From Clostridia bacterium (GTDB lineage Bacteria; Bacillota; Clostridia; Oscillospirales; Acutalibacteraceae): 64,000 bases of DNA. Location of the stretch: assembly GCA_017403185.1 (NCBI GenBank), contig JAFQON010000001.1:1-64000 (forward strand). The letters are read 5' to 3'. Positions 28,153 to 36,496 of the stretch are shown piece after piece. A program made the translations under genes and the position numbers. Numbering within the stretch: the stretch's first letter is position 1; every line of letters begins with the position of its first letter. A model generated the notes under the pieces. That model was not told where the DNA came from. It saw only the letters and a list, made by a program, of their open reading frames with translations, and searched no databases.

Positions 28153-28262
28153 AGCTTTGCTTCACAATGAAGAATGAAAAATGAATAATGAATAATTAAG
28201 GAAGGGCTTCGCCCTTACCCGATTTTATATGTTTGCATGTAGGGCGGGGGCTTGCTCCCGCC
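28149..28262. repeat. Compound palindromic intergenic repeat
   Basis: Three small palindromes follow each other: GTGAAGC-TTT-GCTTCAC (28149-28165), AAGGGC-TTC-GCCCTT (28202-28216) and GGCGGGGG-CTTG-CTCCCGCC (28243-28262). A stretch of AATGA-type near repeats (28166-28195) lies between the first two. The third resembles GGCGGGATG-CCTT-CATCCCGCC at 33411-33432. Such mosaics are spread through many Clostridia genomes. The first palindrome includes the glpK stop codon. Confidence 0.7.
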
Positions 28263-28291
28263 GGATTGTATTGATAACGGAGATGTAAAAA

Positions 28292-29461
28292 ATGGACTAT
28301 TTGCAGGAGTCGCTCAGACTCCATTATGAATGGAAAGGCAAGCTTGAAACAAAGGCAAGAGCAAGTGCGGGCAGCAAGCAGGATTTGTCGCTTGCTTATA
28401 CTCCCGGAGTTGCCGCACCGTGCCTTGAAATTCAGAAGGATGTAAACAAAAGCTATGAGCTCACAAGAAGATGGAATACTGTTGCGGTCATTACCGACGG
28501 AACGGCTGTGCTCGGTCTCGGCGATATAGGTCCCGAGGCAGGTATGCCCGTTATGGAGGGAAAATGCCTGCTTTTCAAATCCTTTGCGGATATAGATGCA
28601 ATTCCTCTCTGCATCCGATCAAAGGATACGGATGAAATTGTTAATGCCGTTTCGCTTTTTGCGGGCAGCTTCGGAGGCATCAATCTTGAAGATATTGCCG
28701 CTCCGAGATGCTTTGAAATTGAAAGAAAGCTCAAGGAAAAATGCGATATCCCCGTTTTTCATGATGATCAGCACGGAACGGCGGTTGTTGTGCTTGCGGC
28801 GGTGCTCAACGCACTCAGGTGCGTGGGCAAAAAGCTTGAGGATTGCACGGTTGCAATGAGCGGAGCAGGCTCGGCAGGCTCGGCAATTGCAAGGCTTCTC
28901 AACGCATGCGGAGCAGGCAACATCATTATGAGTGACAGACAAGGTATAATCTGTAAGGGCGATGACCTGACCCCTGCTTTTGCAGAGCTTGCAGAGTTCA
29001 CAAATAAAAATCATATCAGAGGCAGCCTCGCAGATGCAATGAAGGGTGCCGATGTTTTTGTCGGCGTTTCCGCAGGGGGCATTGTCAGCAGAGAGATGGT
29101 TGAATCCATGGCAGATAATGCCGTTGTTATGGCAATGGCAAACCCCACTCCCGAAATAATGCCCGATGAGGCGAAGGCGGCAGGTGCGGCAGTTGTCGGC
29201 ACGGGCAGAAGCGATTATCCCAATCAGATAAATAATGTGCTTGCATTTCCCGGTATATTCAGGGGTGCACTTGATGTGAGAGCCTCCGATATAAATGAGG
29301 AAATGAAGCTTGCGGCAGCACATGCCATTGCGGACCTTGTTACGGAGGAAAAACTCTGTGCGGAATACATTCTTCCCGAGGCCTTTGACGAAAGGGTAGG
29401 GACTGCAGTTGCAAAAGCAGTTGCAAAAGCAGCGCGTGATTGTGGAATTGCACGAATTTAA
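28292..29461 (+). CDS. Malic enzyme, NAD(P)-dependent
   Basis: The 389-residue protein is a short bacterial malic enzyme. ALHY-like start (SLRLHYEWKGKLETKARA), DLSLAYTPGVAAPCLEI, NTVAVITDGTAVLGLGDIGP, the GMPVMEGKCLLFKSFADIDA metal/substrate region, FHDDQHGTAVVVLAA and the Rossmann GAGSAGSAIARLL are all present. It decarboxylates malate to pyruvate with reduction of NAD(P) and needs a divalent metal. It lacks the phosphotransacetylase-like extension of long forms. CGGAGATG precedes the start at 28292. It is transcribed alone between a repeat element and the next promoter. Confidence 0.95.
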   Translation: MDYLQESLRLHYEWKGKLETKARASAGSKQDLSLAYTPGVAAPCLEIQKDVNKSYELTRRWNTVAVITDGTAVLGLGDIGPEAGMPVMEGKCLLFKSFADIDAIPLCIRSKDTDEIVNAVSLFAGSFGGINLEDIAAPRCFEIERKLKEKCDIPVFHDDQHGTAVVVLAAVLNALRCVGKKLEDCTVAMSGAGSAGSAIARLLNACGAGNIIMSDRQGIICKGDDLTPAFAELAEFTNKNHIRGSLADAMKGADVFVGVSAGGIVSREMVESMADNAVVMAMANPTPEIMPDEAKAAGAAVVGTGRSDYPNQINNVLAFPGIFRGALDVRASDINEEMKLAAAHAIADLVTEEKLCAEYILPEAFDERVGTAVAKAVAKAARDCGIARI

Positions 29462-29525
29462 TACGGCTTGTTTAGCGAATATTCACAAAATATTAAAATA
29501 AATTTTTAATTCTGTCAACTTTCTA

Positions 29526-29554
29526 TTGCTTTATTTTAATAATTGTGTCATAAT
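29526..29554 (+). promoter_or_regulatory. Promoter for the InlB-repeat protein gene
   Basis: TTGCTT (29526-29531) and CATAAT (29549-29554) are separated by 17 bases. Transcription would begin near 29561 and give a leader of about 87 bases that carries several hairpins. Confidence 0.6.
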
Positions 29555-29568
29555 TGCTATGCATATTG

Positions 29569-29639
29569 GAGCAGAAGGCGGTTCTGCGTCTGCTCATAAT
29601 GGGGAAATCCCCGGGACTTAAGAATCTATTTTAAGGAGG
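29569..29639 (+). promoter_or_regulatory. Structured 5-prime leader with two competing hairpins
   Basis: GCAGAA (29571-29576) can pair with TTCTGC (29582-29587), or GAGCAGA (29569-29575) can pair with TCTGCTC (29589-29595); the two exclude each other. A GGGG-AAAT-CCCC hairpin follows (29601-29612). CTTAA (29617-29621) can pair with TTAAG (29631-29635), which covers the beginning of the AAGGAGG ribosome site (29633-29639). It does not match a riboswitch class that I know. It may stabilise the message or tune translation. Confidence 0.45.
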
Positions 29640-29647
29640 AAAAATCT

Positions 29648-32600
29648 ATGTCCACATTCAAAAAGGTCATCAGCCTTGTGCTTTGTGCGGCAATTCTTGT
29701 CGGTTCATTTGCACTTGTCGGCGGCCTCGTTGCTCCCGTGGCTTCAGCAGAAGAAGTCAAAGTCGGAACAACAACCAGAGTAAAGAAATCCACAGATGCA
29801 AACGGTGCAGAAAAAATACTCACCGATGTTACCGGCATCATGTCATATGATGACCTTGTAGCAGCATACGGCTCAGCAACCGGCACAGACGGTCTTACAG
29901 ACGGTTTTGTTTACATCGGTGCTGAATTCTATGAGCCCGACGGTACTCTTACCGACTATTACATCAATGCAGGCGATATGCTCACAGCAAGAGTATACCT
30001 CAAGAGTAACATGTATGTCGGTGAATCAACCCTCATGCAGTTCTTCAACAATTCGGTATGGGATGTTAAAGAAGCAGTTAAGGGCACAACAACAGTTAAT
30101 GCACAGGGCTATGCATCAGGTGCTCAGGCAGAAAGCAACAAGAGCCATCCCGCATGGACCAGCAACGGCTACAAGTGCATGGTTACCAGCCTTAACATCA
30201 ACTCAGGCTGGATCAAGTCCACTTGCGGATTTGATGCTGCATACCTTACCGGCACAGACTTCATTCAGGTACAGACAAAGTGTGACTCAGCTGTCAGCTC
30301 ATATCCTTATGATATGACATCAGATGAATGGCTTCTTACCTATAATGTAACTGCTAAGGCAGGTCTTGCAGACGGTACAGAGCTTTCAATTGAATCACCC
30401 GACGTTATCTGGGGTACATGGGTTAACGGAACAAAGCACGATACAAGAAAGCGTAACTATGTTCCCACAGCACACAAGACAACAACAGTATCAGTTGTTG
30501 GTGACTGTAAAGCATTTGCTCCCGCATTTGACGCAGGCACTCTTGACTATGTTATCTACGGCTTCGAACACACATTTGTTATCGGTAAGCCCGAAGCTGC
30601 TGTTACATATGATGTTAACTTCTTTGAAAATGACGGCACAACTCCCGCTGCAGAAACTGCTGCATACGAAGTTGATACAGCAGTTAAATTCCCCGAAGCA
30701 GCTGAAAATCAGATTGCATGGGCAGTTATCAAGGAAGGCCTTGATGCTCCCGGTACTCTTCTTACTCCCGATGCAGACGGCAACTACAGCTACACAGTAA
30801 CCAAGCCCGTATCATTCATGCGTGTTCTTGCAGACGATAAGTTTGATGTAGAACTTTCACTCGGTGCAGATTCATCAGTTGATGAAGCACTTCTTCCCGA
30901 AGGCGTTTCATACGATGCAGCAAAGAATGCTCTCGTAATCGCTCTTCCCGTAGGCGGTACATTCGACCTCAGCACTATTCCCGCAGAGGCACTTTCAAAG
31001 AAGGATAACACCTTCGTTGACTGGAATGTTGCAGGCGTAACAGGTGCATCAAGCGTTGAAGGTACAGTTCTTACCCTCGGTTCGGTTAACGGTAAGGGCG
31101 GCACAGCAGTTACTGCTGAAATCGCAGCAAACTGGAAAACAGCTGAATACACAGCAAGATACTTCCTCAACAAGGAAGCATATGAAAACGGCGAAGATCC
31201 CATCGGCGAAGAAATCGTTGTTGCAAACGCAGCAGCTAAGTTCACTTCTGATAACCTTGTTGCAGACAAGAAGTTCGCAGGTTGGTACAGAGCTGATACA
31301 AACGAATTTGTAAACGACAAGAAAAAGACTGTCGGTCAGTATACTTACTCACAGGATCTTGACTTCTATGCAGATTGGACAGATTATGCTAACCTTGCAA
31401 CCTTCATGATCAGAGATTATGAAAACGGCGAAGGCTGGGCTGTAGCATATGTTGATAAGGGCGACGCTGCAGAAGGTAAGACAATTCCCAAAGCAACCCT
31501 TAAGACAATCAAGGATAACGCAGTAAATGCACTCGGTGCAAACTTTGTTCAGATTCTTGATATGGATCCCGACCTTATTCCCGAAGGCGAAACAATGAAG
31601 GATCACATCGCTGTTCAGGCATACGGTGACGGTTCATTCGTAAATGACCTCGTTTACAGCGGTAACAAGGTTTACTACATCGCAACAACAATGAGCTATT
31701 CCGTAACATGGAAGGTTCCCGTATACGATGCAGAAGCAGGCGAATTCACAGAAGAATACACAGAATTCAACACAAGCACTTCAACAGCATATACTCCCAC
31801 AAACGGTATTGATGCTTACTTTGCAACAGCTAAGTTCACAGAAAAGGTTGAAACACCCACAGGTTGGGAAATCAGCAGCTGGATTGACGAAGCAACAGGC
31901 GAAGCTGCCGTATTCAACGAAAACGGCATGTATGAGCTCAGAGGTACAGAAAATAAGGCTGTAACTCTCAAGGCAGTTTATACCCTCATTGAATACACAG
32001 TATCATTCAACCTTAACAACATCGGTAATCCCGATATCGTTATGCTTGACGGTACATTTACTCTCGGCGAAGAAATCGTAATCGACGGCGCTTCCTTCAC
32101 ACTCAACGGTGAACCCACAGTTCTTCCCGTAGTAGGCAAGGACAGCACAGAGCAGCCTGACGGCGGCTACATCGTTCCCGAAGGCTATAAGTTTGCCGGC
32201 TGGACATACAGCACAGGCGCAGAAAATGTTGATGCAGCATTCCCCGTAAAACTTACTGCAGAGCTTATCGGTGCTAACCTCATCAAGGGTTCGGTTTGCT
32301 TCAGTGCTAAGTGGGATGCTAAGGAATACAGCCTTAAGTTCTACATCATCAACGCAAACGGCGAAGAAGAGCTTTACGGTACCGAATATAAGGTTAAGGT
32401 TGGCGAAAACCTTACAACTTATAAGGATGTTTCCAACGAAGCAATTGCAGAAATCAATGCAAAGGCTCCCGAAGGAAAGAGCTTCGTCAAGATCTGGCTT
32501 GATAAGAGCACAGGTGCTCCCGACTCACTCACAAAGATGCCTGCAAGAGATATGGTTTATGTAGCTTCCTATGTAAATTCAACAATTGAAGTTTACATTG

Positions 32601-33211
32601 ACTACAACAACCTTGATACACCCGACCTCAACACAACTCTTCAGAAGTTCAAGGATGTTTCACTCACCTACGGTCAGGATATCACAACAGTTATCAGCGA
32701 AGCTCCCTATTATGAGCGTTCATTCAAGACATGCGTTGAGCGTGCAAACATCTCAGATTCAAACAAACCCGCAAATGCTTCTGAAATCGTTGGCTGGAAT
32801 GTTTACTATGTAGAAGCAAACGCTGATCCTTACACTGCAGAGTGGAAGTCCGGTGTAAACGCTCAGGGCACAAATGTTGCAGCAACAACCCTTATCTTCC
32901 AGCCCGTATGGAAGGCACATAAGGATATGTTCTTCAGAGCATACGACACAGATGATAAGATCTATCTTGCTCTCGGTAAGGACTTCAAGCTCCATTACTG
33001 GAACAACGGTGCTATCGTTGAAAAGTATAAGGATACACAGTATAACACCAATCCCGAAACCAATGTTGTTCTCTTCTTCACAATCGGCATTGAGTGGGAT
33101 AACCTTTCAATGACATTCTCGGCATTCCCGATTCCCAAGTCAGTATTTACTCTTGAAGGTATGCTTGGCCTCTTTGAAATGCTCGGCAACCTTATCGGAA
33201 GCCTCCTTTAA
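29648..33211 (+). CDS. Large secreted InlB/Flg_new-repeat protein, probably abundant
   Basis: The 1187-residue protein has a signal peptide (KVISLVLCAAILVGSFALVGG, then ASAEE). Residues to about 300 form a beta-rich domain with a YGSATGTDGLTDGF stretch. From about 320 on there are InlB B-repeat/Flg_new modules, recognised by endings such as KKFAGWYRADTNEFV, DLDFYADWTD, EGYKFAGWTYSTG and CFSAKWDAKEYSLKFY. The tail is short and hydrophobic (MLGLFEMLGNLIGSLL). There is no catalytic signature, so an adhesin or cell-envelope role is likely. Codon choice is narrow (C-ending codons, AAG, GGC, GCA), unlike the LRR gene, suggesting high expression; the strong AAGGAGG site and structured leader agree. 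It is flanked by strong terminators. Confidence 0.88.
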   Translation: MSTFKKVISLVLCAAILVGSFALVGGLVAPVASAEEVKVGTTTRVKKSTDANGAEKILTDVTGIMSYDDLVAAYGSATGTDGLTDGFVYIGAEFYEPDGTLTDYYINAGDMLTARVYLKSNMYVGESTLMQFFNNSVWDVKEAVKGTTTVNAQGYASGAQAESNKSHPAWTSNGYKCMVTSLNINSGWIKSTCGFDAAYLTGTDFIQVQTKCDSAVSSYPYDMTSDEWLLTYNVTAKAGLADGTELSIESPDVIWGTWVNGTKHDTRKRNYVPTAHKTTTVSVVGDCKAFAPAFDAGTLDYVIYGFEHTFVIGKPEAAVTYDVNFFENDGTTPAAETAAYEVDTAVKFPEAAENQIAWAVIKEGLDAPGTLLTPDADGNYSYTVTKPVSFMRVLADDKFDVELSLGADSSVDEALLPEGVSYDAAKNALVIALPVGGTFDLSTIPAEALSKKDNTFVDWNVAGVTGASSVEGTVLTLGSVNGKGGTAVTAEIAANWKTAEYTARYFLNKEAYENGEDPIGEEIVVANAAAKFTSDNLVADKKFAGWYRADTNEFVNDKKKTVGQYTYSQDLDFYADWTDYANLATFMIRDYENGEGWAVAYVDKGDAAEGKTIPKATLKTIKDNAVNALGANFVQILDMDPDLIPEGETMKDHIAVQAYGDGSFVNDLVYSGNKVYYIATTMSYSVTWKVPVYDAEAGEFTEEYTEFNTSTSTAYTPTNGIDAYFATAKFTEKVETPTGWEISSWIDEATGEAAVFNENGMYELRGTENKAVTLKAVYTLIEYTVSFNLNNIGNPDIVMLDGTFTLGEEIVIDGASFTLNGEPTVLPVVGKDSTEQPDGGYIVPEGYKFAGWTYSTGAENVDAAFPVKLTAELIGANLIKGSVCFSAKWDAKEYSLKFYIINANGEEELYGTEYKVKVGENLTTYKDVSNEAIAEINAKAPEGKSFVKIWLDKSTGAPDSLTKMPARDMVYVASYVNSTIEVYIDYNNLDTPDLNTTLQKFKDVSLTYGQDITTVISEAPYYERSFKTCVERANISDSNKPANASEIVGWNVYYVEANADPYTAEWKSGVNAQGTNVAATTLIFQPVWKAHKDMFFRAYDTDDKIYLALGKDFKLHYWNNGAIVEKYKDTQYNTNPETNVVLFFTIGIEWDNLSMTFSAFPIPKSVFTLEGMLGLFEMLGNLIGSLL

Positions 33212-33231
33212 TTAAAAATCCCGGATAAAAC

Positions 33232-33264
33232 AAACCCTCTGTGCAGAAATGCACAGGGGGTTTT
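33232..33264 (+). terminator. Terminator of the InlB-repeat gene
   Basis: AAACCCTCTGTGCA and TGCACAGGGGGTTT form a 14-bp stem with one wobble pair and a GAAA tetraloop, followed by T residues. Confidence 0.9.
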
Positions 33265-33321
33265 GACTGTCGATAAAGTCGCTGAAACATAAACGAAAAG
33301 ACAGAGTTTCAATTTTCGTTA

Positions 33322-33432
33322 GCCTCCTTTGAAAAGGAAGAGGCATTTTCACAAGAAAATGACGGAGGATTGATAAGAAACAATACATTAACAATACCCT
33401 GCAAGAGTAGGGCGGGATGCCTTCATCCCGCC
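33322..33432. repeat. Palindromic intergenic repeats between twin terminators
   Basis: CCTCC (33323-33327) and GGAGG (33364-33368) enclose CATTTTC-ACAA-GAAAATG (33344-33361), a repeat form well known in Oscillospiraceae intergenic DNA. A second palindrome, GGCGGGATG-CCTT-CATCCCGCC, lies at 33411-33432 and resembles the element at 28243-28262. Confidence 0.65.
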
Positions 33433-33473
33433 GCATATCCTTTCGTTTATTTGGTATTTTTTCTCCCATCGGA

Positions 33474-33505
33474 GAACCCCCTGTGCAGAGATGCACAGGG
33501 GGTTC
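33474..33505. terminator. Second, nearly identical terminator hairpin
   Basis: GAACCCCCTGTGCA and TGCACAGGGGGTTC form a perfect 14-bp stem with a GAGA loop. Apart from the loop and a few stem bases it copies the hairpin at 33232. It probably ends the minus-strand transporter gene that stops at 33522. Confidence 0.8.
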
Positions 33506-33521
33506 ATTCTATTATAATCAT

Positions 33522-34370
33522 TTAAAACATCATAAGTACTGTTGAAACAAAGGCAACTGCGGTTGAAACAAGAGTTTTTGCCGAGGGCTTTTCTTTTCTG
33601 ATGAGACTGATTATTGTTGAGAAAACCATAACGCCGCCTGTTGTTATCGGAAACTGAACGGAGGCAGGGAGTGAAACAAGAGCAATGAGGCAGAAAAGAT
33701 TTCCGATTCCGTTGCAGAAAGCGTGTCCCGAAATACTTCCGAGCGATTTGAGGGATATCTTTGCGATTTTTTTGTTTTTGATGAGCTGATATGCGAGACA
33801 GAGAATGAAAACGCAGGCGTTGACGGTTGCCATAAAGCTTTTGCTGTCAACGGCAAGAGCTTCGTTTGACTGGTGGATTTTAGAAAGTACGCCGACCATG
33901 CCGTTGAGAATAAATACTCCGAGATAATATTTCAAATTGTTGCCTTTTGTTGTGCTTTTCTCAAAACTCAGCGAGGTTGCAATTCCGATAAGTATAATGC
34001 AGAATATTTTGAAAATGCTCAGCTCTTCGTCGCAGAAGATAACGCCGTAAGCAAGCGGCAGAAGCATTCCGCCGAGCATTGCATAGATTGAAAAAACCGA
34101 AAGATTTGCGGTGGCGAAGGATTTGAGGCTTGCGTAGTTATAGCCGAGAACAACTATTGCGTAAATTGCGGCAACAAGCACGGAAAACCATGTGAATTCA
34201 AGTCTGAAGCCGCTCAGAAGCAGCATTATCAGAAAGCTTATTCCGTGAGTATAGCCTGCGAAAATAACGGTTGAATCATCGCCGTCACCGTTTTCCTTGC
34301 GGAATTGTTGATTGAATAAAAATTGCATTGCAAACAAAAGTGCCGCAACGGTAAGAAGTGCATACATCAT
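33522..34370 (-). CDS. DMT-superfamily (EamA-like) transporter
   Basis: The 282-residue protein shows about ten hydrophobic segments with small interhelical loops, the layout of drug/metabolite transporters: TVAALLFAMQFLFNQQFRKE at the start, the LVAAIYAIVVLGYNYASLKS and ANLSVFSIYAMLGGMLLPLA helices typical of EamA domains, then a second five-helix half ending in TLVSTAVAFVSTVLMMF. It exports or exchanges a small metabolite; the substrate is unknown. GGAGGT lies 8 bases before the ATG at 34370. It is monocistronic and convergent with the InlB-repeat gene. Confidence 0.85.
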   Translation of the reverse strand: MMYALLTVAALLFAMQFLFNQQFRKENGDGDDSTVIFAGYTHGISFLIMLLLSGFRLEFTWFSVLVAAIYAIVVLGYNYASLKSFATANLSVFSIYAMLGGMLLPLAYGVIFCDEELSIFKIFCIILIGIATSLSFEKSTTKGNNLKYYLGVFILNGMVGVLSKIHQSNEALAVDSKSFMATVNACVFILCLAYQLIKNKKIAKISLKSLGSISGHAFCNGIGNLFCLIALVSLPASVQFPITTGGVMVFSTIISLIRKEKPSAKTLVSTAVAFVSTVLMMF

Positions 34371-34592
34371 TTTGCTTTACCTCCGTTTTGCCTTATCGGC
34401 AAAGATATATATACGGGTTTATGTGGTGCTGTCCGTTATCCTTTGCGTGTGCTTGAAAACCGGAATTATATCATACAACTAATAAATGCAATCGTCAAGG
34501 CTTTATCCGGTTTCTGATGTAATAAATGATGCGGAAATCATGCGGTAAAGTTCGATAAAGCAATCGTTGATTTATAAACAACAGATTGATTA

Positions 34593-34621
34593 TTGATTTA
34601 TCCTCCGCTGCCCGTTATAAT
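34593..34621 (+). promoter_or_regulatory. Promoter for the XRE/DUF3267-like pair
   Basis: TTGATT (34593-34598) and a perfect TATAAT (34616-34621) are 17 bases apart, 32 bases before the ATG at 34654. Confidence 0.75.
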
Positions 34622-34653
34622 CAAATTGTACCAAACGAACGGAGGAATACGCC

Positions 34654-35802
34654 ATGAATATTAAAATAGGAAATATAATCCGCGAATTGCGTCGCAGGGA
34701 CTCAAGAAAGCAGGAGGACCTTGCAAACGCTCTCGGCGTTACTTGTCAGGCGGTTTCACGTTGGGAAGCAAACAAGGGTTATCCCGACATAGAAATGATA
34801 CCGGCAATCGCAAACTTTTTTCATGTTTCGATTGATGAGCTTTTCGGCTATGACGGAGACCGTGAAAGAAAAATCAGCGATATACTTGAAGAATCGCAGA
34901 GAGCGATAAATTCAAACGAAGACCTGACAAACTGCGTTGAAATGCTCCGTGAAGCTGTTGAGGAGTTCCCGGCGGATTATCGCCTTATGATTAATCTGGG
35001 TTTTGCTCTTCATGTTCACGGCTGGAGGATGCACGGTCTTAAGGGCAGAATCGGTGCAGGTTCGGATTACGGAACAGTTGACACCGATCATGCATCACGG
35101 AATTCTTACTGGCAGGAGGCTATGAAGGTTTTTGAAAAGCTGCTTAAAATCAAGGATTCCTTCCCCGAAAAGGATGCGGTAATTCTTATCATGGTTGCCG
35201 ATTATTCCAAAATGGGTCAGTTTGACAAGGCAAAGGAGCTCGCAGAAAAGCAGAATTCGGTTTATGTAAGCCGAGAATGCCTTATGATTCATGCAACAGA
35301 GAATGAAGAACGTGACCGCTATCTCGGCGAAGCGATAATTTCTGTTATGAACGAGCTGAAAAATCTAATTGAAACAGCCGTTACAACAAAAAAATCACTT
35401 GTTAAAGACGGTGTGAGCGTTCAAAAGTTGATTACACTTGCGGAGTTTTATGAGAGCTTGTTTGATGACGGCAGGCTCGGAATTGCACACACAAACGTGC
35501 GTGACCTTTATGTTTGCAGTTCGATTTTTGAAGCAAGCTGCGGTGATATTGAAAAGGCTATGGAATATTTCGACAGAGGTTTTGAACATCACATCACATA
35601 TAAAAGCATACTTCAGTCGGAGGAATACAGCTATTCCTCACCGCTGTTTTCAAAAGTAATAAACCGCGGAGGATTCCCGAAAACGGCAACGGAAGGCATG
35701 AAGGATTATCTTACCGCAGCCGCACCCGAAAATCTCAGAAAAGAAATATTAAAAAACGAAAAATATTCGGAATGTTTTGATTATTTGAAAGAGGAGGTCT
35801 GA
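34654..35802 (+). CDS. XRE-family regulator with helical repeat C-terminal domain
   Basis: Residues 1-65 form a Cro/C1 helix-turn-helix (IGNIIRELRRRDSRKQEDLA, TCQAVSRWEANKGYPDIEMI, FHVSIDELFGYD). The remaining 315 residues are helical and look TPR-like (DLTNCVEMLREAVEEFPADY, EAMKVFEKLLKIKDSFPEKD, IMVADYSKMGQFDKAKELAE), as in regulators that sense peptides or partner proteins. A 30-residue segment rich in Gly and His (ALHVHGWRMHGLKGRIG) interrupts the repeats. The ribosome site of the following membrane-protein gene lies in its last codons, so the two are co-expressed as a pair. What it senses is unknown. Confidence 0.85.
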   Translation: MNIKIGNIIRELRRRDSRKQEDLANALGVTCQAVSRWEANKGYPDIEMIPAIANFFHVSIDELFGYDGDRERKISDILEESQRAINSNEDLTNCVEMLREAVEEFPADYRLMINLGFALHVHGWRMHGLKGRIGAGSDYGTVDTDHASRNSYWQEAMKVFEKLLKIKDSFPEKDAVILIMVADYSKMGQFDKAKELAEKQNSVYVSRECLMIHATENEERDRYLGEAIISVMNELKNLIETAVTTKKSLVKDGVSVQKLITLAEFYESLFDDGRLGIAHTNVRDLYVCSSIFEASCGDIEKAMEYFDRGFEHHITYKSILQSEEYSYSSPLFSKVINRGGFPKTATEGMKDYLTAAAPENLRKEILKNEKYSECFDYLKEEV

Positions 35803-35804
35803 AT

Positions 35805-36383
35805 ATGAAATATTCAAAGAATGCGGCACACGCTTATGAAGCAAACGGTATAAGCAGGGAAAACGGCTGGATAAAATGGTATGAAAAGGAAAAAACTTCA
35901 AAAAAGCTTCGTGTTACGGGCACATGGGCACAGTGCATACTGATTATTGCGATGATTAACATTTCAAGAAATTATTCTGAGGAAATCAGAGCTTTCGGTA
36001 TTATGAAGATAATCGGGCTTCTTGCGGCAAACGCACTTATCCTTTTGGCTGTTGTTGCACCGCTGCGTGAAATTCTTCACCTCATTCCGCTTTCAAAAGG
36101 AAGGCTTGACGGAAAATGCGTTATGAGCTTCAGAAGGCATTTTTCGGTTTATAACGGCACCGTCAGCCGCACGCAGATTCTTCTCAGCCTTGCGCTTCCG
36201 GTTCTGGTTTTTGCCTTGGCTTTCGGAATAGCCGTTGCTTTTACAAGCGGCATAACAAGATTTCTTGCCGGCTTTTTACTTGCGGAAGCATGCTTTGTTT
36301 GTTACTCCGATATTTATATGATTGTTTTTTGTCTCAGAAATATCGGCAGGGATGAAAGTGTTTTTGGTGAATTCAAACGCTGA
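35805..36383 (+). CDS. DUF3267-like membrane protein with degenerate zincin motif
   Basis: The 192-residue product has four hydrophobic segments (about 42-58, 70-88, 125-147 and 150-175). It resembles DUF3267, a family of membrane zinc-metallopeptidase-like proteins with HExxH at the end of the second helix. Here that place reads PLREILHLIPLSKGRLDGKC: Arg88 stands where the first His should be, Glu89 and His92 remain. Catalysis by the usual mechanism would be lost if the alignment is right. The gene follows the XRE-TPR regulator by 2 bases with GAGGAGG inside that gene, so it may act as its membrane partner. Assignment to DUF3267 is from pattern only. Confidence 0.6.
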   Translation: MKYSKNAAHAYEANGISRENGWIKWYEKEKTSKKLRVTGTWAQCILIIAMINISRNYSEEIRAFGIMKIIGLLAANALILLAVVAPLREILHLIPLSKGRLDGKCVMSFRRHFSVYNGTVSRTQILLSLALPVLVFALAFGIAVAFTSGITRFLAGFLLAEACFVCYSDIYMIVFCLRNIGRDESVFGEFKR

Positions 36384-36496
36384 AAATCCGAAAAACATGA
36401 AAAAAATCAGCTTTTTAAAAAAATTCAGGGAAATTACAGACCAAATCAGAAAAACTTACGTCTTATTTATGAAAAACCTTAAACGGAGGGTTCGTT

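Noticed and set aside
28619..29323. 234-residue open frame opposite the malic enzyme gene
   Set aside because: Cys- and His-rich low-complexity translation without domains; the opposite strand codes a full malic enzyme.
29561..29647. Known riboswitch class in the leader
   Set aside because: The hairpins do not match c-di-GMP, TPP, SAM, preQ1 or folate consensus patterns that I can recall, so it is kept as an unassigned leader.
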